Assembly (NCBI GenBank): GCA_963931865.1
Contig: OZ007507.1
Span: 18,643,523-18,707,522, forward strand
Direction of reading: 5' to 3'
Length of the DNA stretch: 64,000 nt
Source: Axinella damicornis
Taxonomy: Eukaryota > Porifera > Demospongiae > Axinellida > Axinellidae
Both the position numbers and the translations under genes were made by a program. Under the pieces are notes generated by a model, which was given only the letters and a program-made list of their open reading frames with translations, was not told where the DNA came from and did no database searches. Every line of letters starts with the position of its first letter. Position 1 is the stretch's first letter. This document shows positions 12,921 to 24,066 of this stretch, piece by piece.

Positions 12921-14143
12921 CTGCAGTATTAGGGGAAAGTAGATACATCATCACAGGTTGAAACTGAAGTGCATAGTGCTCACAAAGTTGAAAGTGGTTG
13001 CTCAATAGTGCATAATTCTGCAAATGATACTATTTTGACAGCTGCAAATTGCACTCACACAAGTGACACAGTCACTACGCTAATTTCCATACAAGGAGTG
13101 GAGCAGTGATAGTCTAGCCTAATTCCCTGGCCCCCACCCAGCTTTACCAGCGGGGGCATAGGAACGAGGCTCGTTTTCAAATGGCTTCCTAATGTTGAAG
13201 TCAGTCAGTTGAAACATGTTTCACCCCAAGGTATGCATAATTATGCGTAATTTAATTGGCTCAGCAGAGGACTCGAGCTCCAGCTCGAGACAAACAACTA
13301 CAAATTGAGGTAAAGGAGTACTGCAATAATGTAACTTCCTGGGTGTTTACATTCTGTTGTCCTTCCCCATAGTGCCACATGGCAACTAGCATCATGCATT
13401 ATTATAAGCTGTCAATAACCAGTTGTCTTCAGTTTTCACTGCTCCTGGTTATCATACCATTGCTTTTATATACATGCATAGCTACAATGTTATCAGTTTC
13501 ATAAAGTGAACATAACTATGCATCTATACTACGTGTTGTGCGAGTCTATTTTTGTCTCGGCGCCGAAGCGCCGAGACACAGTGCTACGTCTCTCCACATA
13601 GCTGGAGCGCATGCGCGACGGATTTGCATGTGGCCGCACCCTACTGTACTACACAACTGAAGACACAGACACGATCATGTGAGATTTCAGCAAGAGAGGC
13701 TAAAACAGCAAGAAATCGGATTACAAGGTATACGCGAGATTGATCGTCTGAGGAGCGCCAAGAACGCAGACTTGAAGAACGTTGGGAGGTACCAATGCAA
13801 GCAATATAGATGGGTTTTCTGGCCTTGTCTCCTAGCTGGTGCACATACATACTACACACTATATCTGTACTGCAGTATAGGATTCTAGCTGATAATCTAT
13901 GAGAGGTGTTTTACAGTGGCTATAGCAGGATGCTGACTCCTATAAATACCTCCCGAAAACTTCATTTAATCCATGACAATAATATTATATCACTTGTTAG
14001 ATAAACAGTATGCGTAAAGATATCACACACAAAGGCAATTCACACAACCAACTCATTGATGTCAGTCCTAATGGCTGATCACAAGCCCTATACAGCAATC
14101 ACTGAGGAATGTCTTACTTCCTAATCTAATCATTACTTGACTG

Positions 14144-17100
14144 TTAAACTTCCTGCTTCTTTGGCTTGAACTTGAACTTGAAAGAGAGGACGTCGTCAAC
14201 CAGGTAGTCAAGGTAGTGTCCCTGGATGAGCTTCTTGCCCTGGTAGCCAGGGTTCATGGCTGCCCAGCAGAGCTGATCATCAGGAGTCTCCCTCTCCATG
14301 AAGCTCCAGACCGGCTTCCTCATCACTGGCACTGGGTCCATGTCTGGCCCAAGCAGCAGCAGCTTTCGAGACTCATCAATCTCAACTCCATCACGGAAGA
14401 ACTGACCTGTAATTGGTGGGCATTAACCTGCCTTGATTTTTGTGCTAGTATACATCTATATTTAGCATGGAATCCAGGCAGTGTAATAAATTATACTTAC
14501 CAATGAGCCCATGTGAGTCTTTGGGCTGTTCGTTCACTTTATTCCAGACTATGTCAAGATGAAACTTCTTGAATCTCACTGTGAGGCTCAGGCCAATATC
14601 GCGCAGGTCCACATGCACTACTGGGTGCTCTGGCTTTGAGGCAAATTCTGTGACGCTTAGTTTGCCCCTGCTAAATATCAGGCTTTCGGTCTTTTGGGCC
14701 AACAATGTGACCTTGTCTCCGATGTAGATCTTTTTCCCACTAGCATCGAATCGTAGCTTTGTGATGTTGGAGTGTTTGTATTGCGTGCCTCTCACCACGA
14801 CTCCCAGTGATCCAATCCAGGTAATCTCCTCCCTCTTAGGGTCTTGGACAAACAAAGCATTCATGTGCATCTGCTTGTTGCTGATGAGGTTGAAGGGGAA
14901 CCCACTTTGTCCGTGCACTGTAAAACACAGCAGCTGCCCTGTTGGTAGAAGGATGCTGTAGTGCGGATCTAAGACCATAGTCCCTGTGAGGAATCAGAGG
15001 ACAGCTGTAGTACAATCAGGAATCAGTACATCAGTTAGGTGACGGAAGTATGCCCATGTACTGCATAATTAATTAACCCTTTCATCTCTGAGAGTTCCAA
15101 AGCAGTTGACAGCATTAACCATCTCAACTAAGCCCATTACACTAGTCTTATACAATCTAGTAGTTGACCTGCTTAGAAATTGAATATTAGATGCATGTGA
15201 AGGATTGAAAGTACAGAAATTCTGAATTGACAGATCTCTGGTGAAAGGGTTAAAATACCTCCTGATGTTGACGATGTGGGAGTTGGAGAAACAACTGTAG
15301 ATTGGAGGGAGAAGCCATCCATAGCACCAGGAGCATATGAAAGAGGTACAGCAGTATACAAGAATAAATATGCAAATTTTACTGTTGTACCATAGATAAA
15401 AAATAATTATAGTCCTATATTATCTATGGTTGTAACAGGGCATTCAGAAAGCATTAATCTTTGATGATATGGTTCATTTTTTGCAGGTCCCAGCCCCTCC
15501 CCTTCTCCCAATCAACCTACAGTCCCACCTCCAACTGTCGTTGTCGTCAGCCCAGGTATGTACTGCAATAGCAGCCAATCAAGTATTCATATCTAGTAGC
15601 TACTGTTAATTTTTTGCTTCTTTCTCTTGAACTTTGAAGTCGGAGGAGAGGACGTCATCAACCAGGTAGTCAAGGTAGTGTCCCTGGATGAGCCTCTGCC
15701 CTGGTACTGTAGCCAGGGTTCATGGCTGCCCAGCAGAGTCAGGAGTCTCCCTCTCCATGAAGCTCCAGACAGGCGTCCTCATCACTGGCATGGATATCGG
15801 GTGATACAACATTTTTTTTTCTTTTTCTTTAGGAACATTTTTCCCAGATGGGCAGGATTAGCAGGAAGCAATTAATGCTTGTTTGAAGCCTCTCCTGGGA
15901 AGGGAAACCAGAAAGCCTGGAGAAAAACCCTTCCTAGGTGCAACTGGTGGGACTCGAACCTGTGGCCTCTCACACCACACAGTCCACCACTAGGCCACAC
16001 AGTCACACTACTGATATCTACTAATAGTTGGGTGTATAACTACAGACAATACATCTTGTCAGATGAAGACATTCACTTACAGTTCACGGTAATATCAAAG
16101 GTGGTGCTGTCGCTTCCAGCGGTGTTATTACCAAATATGGTGTAGGTGCCGGTGTCCTCCCGCCTAGCACGGTTAAACGTGATGGTGTTTACCGTCTGGA
16201 CTATATTGTTATCTGAGATGGGCATGCCACCCCTGGTCCACATGAAGTCTGGGGAGGGATTAGCGTCCAGGGGGACAGTAACTTGAGCATTCATATCCCC
16301 CTCTCTGAAGGTCTGTGGTCCTGGGTTTGTGTAGTTCGGAGCATCTGCAGTTTGGGGAACGGTTACAATGCTGCCTGAGTAGTTCATTCCCTACAAAATA
16401 ATCAGTGAAGATGTGAGTTTAGGCTATCCTCGTACCCAGGCCCTCCCACCGAGCATTTGTCACTTGCAGTACTAACGTGGGGAAGGCCTGGTAAAACTCG
16501 TCACATGCAGAGATGTACATAGATGTTGAGTGGACGTGTGGAGGAGCTCTGGTGTGACTTTCTGGGCCTGAGAAAACTTGCCAAGACTGCATGATGTCGA
16601 CGCTCAATCACTCAGTGGCCCGTGAGGTTTTCAGCGAATGTGCCATTCCTCCACACATCCACTCAATGTCCATGCACGTCACTGCACGTGACCAGTTTTA
16701 CCACATGTTAGTACTGCAAGTGACAACTGCTGGGGTGAGAAGGCCTGGCTAAGAGGCTAAGTTTAGGTCTAGGAGTCTTCTCTCTGCCATTTCCTGTCCC
16801 CTACCTGTGCAGTTTGCAGAAATACTGCCAGAGAAGGCAGGACAATAATTGTTGAGCACATAGCTGTGGGAAACACTGGTCTCATGGTTCTAAATACGTC
16901 CTAATCTCTCACTCTCTATTTCCTATTCATCTAGTGACAAAACTTACAGTACACGGTGAGGATGCCGATATCAGTCAAAATTCCCCCGGCACCACACAGA
17001 AATGCCAGCGTGTTTTCATCCCTCTGGGCATTCACAACCGTAATTGTCACTGAGTCATCAACACCATCCCGCATCACATTGACTGGTAAGTTTGTCACAA

Positions 17101-18734
17101 AATCACTCTCCCCAGGTGGGCGAACAGCGACAGTTATGGCCCCAGAAAGATCACACTGGAATGTCACATTGTTACCCTCGTTTACAACAATGGGAATGTC
17201 TTGTTGATCACCTTGAGAGCGTCGGAGAACTACTGGTGCCTGGCCTGTGGAGAAACAGACAAAAGACAATATAGCTAAATTGTCAAAATAATTTATATCG
17301 GTCATTAAGAAGTTAACGTTGTCCTGCAAAACACACGGATTCACATACCCACACGCACACACGTTTTGTGTGGAAACTTGCTATCCCTAATGGATTGCAG
17401 TAATTACTGGTGACCTCAGAGGAAGTCACATGATCAGACCTTACAACCTCACACACACACAAACTCCACGTAGGCACCCACAGCAGCTCCACCACGTATC
17501 CATGGTTACAGTCCAGCTCCACAAGAAACAAAATGATTTTGCGAATAGACATATCGCAGCTGCAGATGTCTCGTGTTTAGTCACAAAAGCCACAAATTAA
17601 TAGGTGCTTCACTTCATGTTCAGGGACTAAATAAGGCTCTCTGATTGGTTGAAATTAATTTAGCTCAGACTCTGGTGGTGATTGATGGTTGAACCTAAGC
17701 CCGGCTGTTAACTCCACCAGTGATCCAGGCTTACAATGTGTTAGGGTCGTACCCTGGCCCACTTGCAAAGGGCCGCTCGATAAAGTTGCTGCTCTAACCT
17801 CACAGGAGTCACACTTCGAGGGGCTGACCAACCTGAGCCTTACAATTCATTGTGTGTGCATAAGATGTAGCCTCGTTCCCAGGCCTGAGACGGGGAGGCG
17901 AAAAAAAGGGCCTGGTTTCCACTGTTTACGCACGTACTAAATCACGGTGGAATTCCACCAGCACCGTGGACGTTTGATTGTGTCTGTACACTCGTGACGT
18001 CAGAGCATAGTAAGTGAATATGACTTGTGGTGTGCATTACGACAGCTCTTGATGATCGTGCTTTCTCCTGTGCCTCAGGTACTCCTCAAAACAGTAACCT
18101 GTAATTAAAGATAGGTGTGGCTACCGTTGCACCGACCGGGTGGAGTCAATGTGCTGCCAGATCCTTCCGTTTCCGTGGGAATAGTAGTGTCTGGTGTGTT
18201 GCTTCTGGGAGTGTAATTGTGGTCGTGTCACCCCACATCTCACAGATGAAGACCAATGTAGCAAAATAGAAAGCGTCACACAGTCAACCATGCAACTATG
18301 AAGATGTCACTTACACCCGCCCCCTTATGAACACATTTCGGTTACCGATAATTAAGCGCATGTGCAAACAGTGGAAACCAGGCCCTTTTCTCCTCTCTCT
18401 CTCGGGCCTGGGAACGGGGCTACTGGTACACGTGTGTGACATGCCCTCACCTTGTGCCCTGACCTGCAGAGCCCACGAGGTCTGGATTGTGTTGACCACG
18501 TTGCTGACAAAGCACTGGTACATGCCGGTGTGTGCCACTGCTAGGGTGGGGATGTCCAGAGTGCCCCCACTGATTGAGATCACATCGTTCGCAGTGAGTG
18601 GCATTCCGTTGAAGTACCAGGTCACTTCAGGTGTGGGGATCCCGGACGTCCCACAGGTGAAAGTGATTGACCCTCCCACCAGCTGCTCCAGGTCATTAGT
18701 AGGCTGCATCGTGATTCGTGGGAAGGCTGTGTGT

Positions 18735-18786
<52 letters not shown>

Positions 18787-21700
18787 TAACAACTACAGTA
18801 CTACACAACATTGAACTGTCTCAGCACCTACCAAGAACTGTGAGTGTGGCCCGGCTTGTGTTGATCTGTCCATCACTAACCAAAGGACAGCTCACTTCAA
18901 ATGTCACACTTTCTGCTACTGAAGGAATGGTTTCCCCCCCTCTTGGTATGGTTTCCTCAATAACACCTCCAACCTGCTGTGATAGGATAAGGGTCTGGCC
19001 TGGTGTGGGGGCTGTTTGTGTTCGTTGACAGGTGACCAGACCAAATACGCCAACTCCTGTCCCGGCACCAGCTATGTACGACCACTGCACAGTACCAGGG
19101 CCTCCTCCCACGAGGGTTAGCGTCCTGTCCACAAAGCTCTTGTAAATCATGATCTCATTAGACCCAAGTGTGGGATCCAGATCATAAGTAGTAGGACTAC
19201 GCATGGTCTCGTGAAAGCGAACATTGGTCACAGAACAGTAGTAGTTTGTATTGACCTGTGCAGTTGTTAGTGTTCTGATCAGGAGGTAGCGGCCATTGTC
19301 CAGGAAACGTAGACGATTGTTAGTTGTAACCTCAGTCAAGGGCATATCATTCTCATCAAACCACTGAATTTGGGGAGGAGGGCTGGCATCTCGGACACGG
19401 CACTCCAGTGCTACATTGCCATTTGAACCAGTTGCAACACTGACCACTTTGACACCACTTGGACCTTCAAATCCATCAAAATCTGAGGGCATAACACACA
19501 TGACCATCACACCCTCCCACAACACCCCACCCTCCCACAACACCCCACTCCCTCCCCTCCCACTCACATGCGTACGAGACGGTGGCTGTTCTGCTGCGGA
19601 TGGTTCCGAAGGTGTTGTTGGCAGTGCAGTAGTAGGACACACCCCCTCGTGTTGCGTCCTCTCCCTCTGTGATGTTCTCAATGAGTAGGGAGCCATCTGC
19701 CATTACCACCTCGTTACCCAGGGGTTGTGGCTGCTCCCCACGGAACCAAGTGATGTTAGGGGAAGGGTCTCCTGTAGCTGTACACTGGAGAGACAGCGAG
19801 GCATTGTTACCAGCCGCGTCCAGGGCAAAGACTACCACGTCCTGGGGCTCCTGGGTGAATGTCGGGGGCGTGCCAGTGACTGCACGGGGGAGAGAATGTG
19901 ATCGCGAGCAGGTTTACTCCGCTGGAATGCAATTAGGAAGCCACACTCTTCCCTGCTCTTGAGCAAAACCTAAAGTTTGTCGACGTTCACAGCCAAGAAG
20001 AGAGCTGTGGACACTGTTCGTATATTTTTAGCCAAAATGAACGGTAATATAAGGGCGAATGGCATTAAACATACCCTAGATAAGGTTCCCATCGGTTTTC
20101 ACGCTCAAAACTTCACACAGAACTGCACACAGCCATGCTTTGTGATTCTGACCACACCCACTCGTTAACGTGTACGCGATCAAGATGCTCGGGCGACGGT
20201 AACTCGCTCTAGCAGAAAAATCAGCCTTGAACGCTGGAATTCGAGGCTCTGCAAGGTGAGACCACTGTTTTCTAGGCCCATTTATGCTTAAAACCCAAGA
20301 AATGGCCTACCCGGCTCCAACCAAGGGCTGTTCAAAGCTGAGCCCAGACACGGCCATGCTGTTTGCACCCTTATTGTCGAAATATAAATGTATCGGTCAA
20401 TAAGAAGTTAACTCAAAGAAAATGTTGTCCCGCAAAACACACGGATTCACATTCCCACACACACACACGTTTTGTGCGGAAACCTGCTATCCCTAACGGA
20501 ATGCAGCAATTACTGGTGACCTCAGAGGGAAGTCACATGATCAGACCTTACAACCTCACACACACACAAACTCCACGTAGGCACCCACAGCAGCTCCACC
20601 ACGTATCCATGGTTACAGTCCAGCTCCACAAGAAACCAAATGATTTTGTGAATAGACTTATCGCAGCTGCAGTCTCGTGTTTAGTCACAAAAGCCACAAA
20701 TTAATAGGTGCTTCACTTCATGTTCAGGGACTAAATAAGGCTCTCTGATTGGTTGAAATTAATTTAGCTCAGACTCTGGTGGTGATTGATGGTTGAACCT
20801 AAGCCTGGCTGTTAACTCCACCAGTGATCCAGGCTTACAATGTGTTAGGGTCGTTCCCTGGCCCACTTGCAAAGGGCCGCTCGATAAAGTTGCTGCTCTA
20901 ACCTCACAGGAGTCACACTTTGAGGGGCTGACCAACCTGAGCCTTACAACAACATTCATTCATTTTGTGTGCATAATGTACATGTGGAAAGATTGCGTCT
21001 AGCGTTGTGTACATACACATACACAAACACACGCAATGTTTCCACATGCAAATTATCCACACACAATTCAAACACAATGAAAACCGACTCTACACAGAGC
21101 ACGATAGGTGGCCATATTCAACCCTAAACTTAGAACTACAGCTCTGATTATTCTCTGAACTCGACCCACAATCCCTATATTACACATACGTGCTGACTGC
21201 TTGCAGCAAGAACGCAATATTAAGTAGATCGTGGCTCCTCAGACCACAAAGCCCGGACAATTTATGCACTCTTGTTTGCAGTTATGTAAGTATGGAAGGT
21301 GAAGAAGGCATGGGAGATCTTGTTACATGTGTGACATCAGGTAGACACACGGGAGGCAGTGCCCAACCCATAGCAATTCATATTTTGTGTTGACCCTCAG
21401 TGTCTTGAAACAAGTGGTATATTGATGCTACACTGCCACTACGTCCAGCATTTCCGGAGGGACATTAGTTATAACAAATGGCCTCAATCTCCTTTGTTGG
21501 GGAATCCTTAGGGATAGGCTTCCTGCTTCATTTGGCTGCTTGTTTACTACAGCCCTAGAATGCTAGCACCACACACCTAATGTGAAACTGTTCTCTGCAT
21601 CACAGGATGTTTCGGGGTGACCTATCATAGATAGCGACAGGTGACTTGTTTACGATCACGAGCAAAAGACTAATCATCAAAAAAGCGCTTAACTTCCTTT

Positions 21701-22027
21701 CATGCAGGGACTGATTATGCTCTGTCTGAGTATGTACGGTCTATTGAGTTGTGCTGACCCTGCAGAAACACACCTAGCAGAGTTTCGTAGAGAGGGAAGA
21801 GGGGCCCCAAACATGGCATATTCATGGTGGGTGTGTTGTTGATGTACTGGTGGTGTACCCATGTGCCATGTGTTCGTCTACATTCCCAGCTAGATATGGC
21901 CTCCCACAAATTCCACAGAATTGAATTGATCACCACCATCACAGAGTACTGACTCTGAGGAGTGACTACAAATAGACTTACCATAAGCTAAGGTAAAGAC
22001 AGCCACAAACAGAAGTACTGACTTCAT
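14144..22027 (-). CDS. Secreted multi-Ig protein with ITIH C-terminal domain (gene A)
   Basis: Nine phase-matched exons: 21982..22027, 19568..19879, 18832..19482, 18451..18726, 16948..17244, 16081..16374, 15259..15294, 14501..14983, 14144..14406 (about 885 aa). Signal peptide MKSVLLFVAVFTLAY; Ig1 (SLQCTATGDPSPNITWF, SYYCTANN); Ig2 (ALECRVRDASPPPQIQWF, NYYCSVTN) followed in the same exon by a divergent Cys-paired Ig-like segment; Ig3 (ITFTCGTSGIPTPEVTWYF, GMYQCFVSN); Ig4 (NVTFQCD, LAFLCGA); Ig5 (PSPDFMWTRGG, DTGTYTIFG); a Ser/Thr/Pro linker; and an ITIH_C-like domain with DPHYSILLPTGQLLCFTVH, SHGLIGQFF, CWAAMNPGYQGKKLIQGHYL and a DY-x-V-x-D end. No TM segment, so secreted. No VIT or vWA domain as in true ITIH proteins. 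The Ig5 acceptor could also be at 16344, same phase. Confidence 0.85.
15613..15792 (-). pseudogene. Relic of the ITIH_C last exon inside an intron of gene A
   Basis: Between Ig5 and the linker exon lies a degraded copy of the last coding exon, alignable to 14,160-14,345 but with frameshifts. It suggests an older second ITIH_C end in this gene. The equivalent in gene B is 28,858-29,035. Confidence 0.75.
15812..16006 (-). mobile_element. tRNA-derived SINE in gene A intron
   Basis: Read on the minus strand it begins with a tRNA-like head containing TGGCCTAGTGG (A box) and GGTTCGAGTCC (B box), then an unrelated body, and ends in an A-rich tail (poly-T with C interruptions on the plus strand at 15,812-15,830). 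No clear target duplication was found. The copy in gene B is 29110..29321. Confidence 0.75.
16425..16757. mobile_element. Foldback element in the Ig4-Ig5 intron
   Basis: Arms of about 60-70 bp can pair: GTCACTTGCAGTACTAAC on the left against GTTAGTACTGCAAGTGAC on the right, with outer CCAGGCC/GGCCTGG. Non-coding. The copy in gene B lies at about 29,753-30,072. Confidence 0.6.
17870..18420. mobile_element. 551-bp foldback element with TA target sites
   Basis: Left arm GCCTCGTTCCCAGGCCTGAG and right arm ending GGGCCTGGGAACGGGGC, with a further shared inner stretch (GGGCCTGGTTTCCACTGTTT and its complement). TA flanks both ends (17868-17869, 18421-18422), as for Tc1/mariner-type MITEs. It ends 30 bp from the Ig3 exon donor of gene A. 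Shorter relatives occur near 26,357, 34,011, 37,207 and 51,609. Confidence 0.75.
18750..18785. repeat. Long G homopolymer next to a splice acceptor
   Basis: A run of about 36 G on the plus strand, followed toward the exon by (GT)n. On the gene strand this is poly-C plus (CA)n ending in the CACAG acceptor of the Ig3 exon (18726). Other long runs in the window: 23,463-23,499 (G), 34,347-34,390 (C) and 42,067-42,088 (C). Confidence 0.85.
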
Positions 22028-22039
22028 GGTAGTGCTCTT

Positions 22040-22230
22040 TTAGTATCTGGAGAAGGAGGCAGGGAGGGAGAAAGGGAGGGCCGGAGGAAGGGAGGTAGCT
22101 AGAGAGGGAGGAAAGAGAGAGAGGCAAAAGTGGAGAGATGAATGAAGGTATATGGAGGGAGGAAGGAAGAAAGAGAGAGAGGATTAGGGAGAGAGGGAGG
22201 GATGGGGAAGAAGGGGTGAGGCAGAGGGGG
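22040..22230 (-). promoter_or_regulatory. Polypyrimidine 5' flank of gene A (candidate promoter/5' UTR)
   Basis: Directly upstream of the signal-peptide ATG the gene strand is almost pure pyrimidine for about 190 bp (plus strand: GGGAGG, GAAAGG and GAGAGA repeats). The same tract lies upstream of gene B at about 32,282-32,475. It could hold a pyrimidine-rich start region or form H-DNA. No TATA box is evident. Role is inference. Confidence 0.4.
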
Positions 22231-22954
22231 AAAATGGAGTTGCGTGCCGTTCATGATCAATGGAGCTCACCAAAACTTACATATGAAGTTTGGTGATGAT
22301 CACAGCCTTAGTGACAACTTAAGCAAAAATAAATTATTTGGGTACCCAGCAGGTGTACGGTTAGTCTAGCTACCTGTTTGCTGGTGACTGCTGTCCACGT
22401 CTTTAGCTACTTGCATACACCCCTTCTAACCAGAGATCATTAATTGGTGTAAGCCTGCAATTAGAACTATGAAAACGTCAAAGGAGAGCATAATTTATGA
22501 CTTGGCCAGCGAATCAGTGAGATAGAAAATTATGGGACCTTGGCCCCACTAGTCTTCTCATGCGCTGGTGGCATGGGTCATGCATCTGTTGCAAAAGAGA
22601 CTAGCCACCCTCGTTGCTGCAAAAAGAGACGAATCCTACAGTGCAATGTTGGGCTGGATCTGATGCGCACCTTTCCTACTCACTCCTTCGTGCAGCAATC
22701 ATGTCCGTCAGAGGTGCCAGATCCTCCATTGACCAGGCATCAATACAACCTAAATCCTCCATCAACCTTGTAGCTATCCAGCGAGGACCGCCACAATAAT
22801 TATTGTCACTGTTGTAATATTCCCGCCATAATATATATTCACGTCTTTACTTGCTGCTCTTACACGTCCTTTTATATACGGCTCCAAAAATACCGCACGT
22901 GCATGGCCACGTATTTTTGTTCAACAAGGGCTAAGTCTGTTCCTGGGGTAGATT

Positions 22955-23215
22955 CTGTAATTGTCGCTGTCACACACAGACAATTTGCCATTCGATATTA
23001 TCTATGGTCTTATTGAAGCCAATGCCAGAAGGCCATTTGAACTGTAGGGAATGACTGCGCAACAAACCTCACTGAATCTGACACGGCGGTTAGCTACAAT
23101 GGTCCACTGCAATTCTACATAGATGTTGTCATCATCATCTAAAGTGACACAAGCAGGATAGTCGAATTGGAACTGCCTCTCAGTTGAACTTCTTAGCAAC
23201 TGCCCGTCCGTCCCG
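22955..23215 (-). pseudogene. NHL-repeat gene relic (copy A)
   Basis: QFQFDYPACVTLDDDDNIYV is readable; then an insertion (AATTGCAGTGG region) disrupts the expected D-H-x-x-R-V stretch, and a further short insertion disrupts the second block. No element inserted here (empty TAA site). Confidence 0.6.
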
Positions 23216-23459
23216 CACGCGCGCCCTTCGGGCCTCGGCGTTCGCGATGTCGCGATGAATTCTGGGGAAGCCAGACCCTCGCACGCGCGTGTGTGATGGG
23301 TCTGGCTTCGCCAGACTATACGCGTATGCAAGTCAGAACACCAGTAACCAGTGGGAAGAGTGCACAACAGTGCAGGGAATTAATTTTTCAGACAATGGTA
23401 GTCTCGTCCGGGTCGTCCCCGTCTGACGAGACTTACTGCGGTGTGTCCGGACTCCGGAC

Positions 23460-23500
<41 letters not shown>

Positions 23501-23793
23501 ATCCCCCCCCCCCCCAAATTTCTGACAATTGTCATGAACTGCAGCATGTACACCTGTATACTTTGTACCACTCTCAAGATTCCAATTTTCTTGGGGGGCA
23601 TGCCCCCAGACTCTCCTACAAATTTTGGCCTACAGCCGCAGTCCCACGCCCACCATGATTCTCAACATCTTCTCCCCCAAAACTCAAAATCCTAGATAGA
23701 ACCCTGCCTGCAAACTTCTTCGCACAGTTGCTTGTGGGTAGAAGTTCGCAGAGCGTCCGGACACCCCTGCCCTTACTCTATGCAGGTAGCTAG

Positions 23794-24066
23794 CTATAGA
23801 ATGGTGTGCTTCTCAGCAACTGTGCGTCTGGGACACCCCCTCACCACAGACTGTGTTGGTGTTGTCGTGTTGCATGGTTGGATCCACTGAGTGGCAACAA
23901 ACTGTGGCATGGTCACCGCAGACTGACAGCGTTCTCTCTTTTCCATCATCCTGCAACTAGGCTCCACTGACCACTCTTCTCTATCCACAACAATTGGAAA
24001 TGCCAAGGGCACACCAAAGCAGTCATGATCAAGTTTACTGAAAGAGCAGACTGAGGGGCTCTGCAT
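23794..24066 (-). other. Conserved open frame upstream of gene A, unrecognised
   Basis: A 90-codon frame (begins MQSPSVCSFSKLDHDCFGVP) occurs with one residue change at 34,707-34,979. The surrounding DNA is equally similar, so this is not evidence of selection. No known domain. It may be a further part of the NHL relic or chance. Confidence 0.25.

Larger units (their letters stand above)
1..15358. repeat. 5,999-bp tandem duplicon, two full units and one partial
   Basis: Sequence recurs at an offset of exactly 5,999 bp: positions 1-5999, 6000-11998 and 11999 to about 15,358. Each full unit holds, left to right, the GPCR-tail copy, the truncated ITIH_C exons, a 569-bp transposon-like insert, an NHL relic and flanking DNA. 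I found one substitution (12,184) and equal length of the 18-G homopolymer near 3,544 and 9,543. The third unit leaves the pattern near 15,358, where gene A continues. Confidence 0.95.
17300..20975. repeat. Pair of roughly 575-bp direct repeats flanking Ig1-Ig3 exons of gene A
   Basis: Segments 17,300-17,867 and 20,395-20,975 are alike (CCACGTAGGCACCCACAGC, the GGGTCGT...CCCTGGCCCAC stretch and more). Gene B has only one copy at about 30,612-31,185 and lacks all three exons in between. Diagnostic bases in the B copy match partly the left and partly the right repeat of A. Confidence 0.85.

Noticed and set aside
15940..16006. Possible tRNA gene (A and B boxes)
   Set aside because: The tRNA-like part cannot form a full cloverleaf with a CCA-side acceptor stem and continues into a SINE body with an A-rich tail.
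18327..19028. 233-codon plus-strand frame
   Set aside because: Antisense to the Ig2/Ig3 exons of gene A and runs through the G homopolymer (polyglycine); not a gene.
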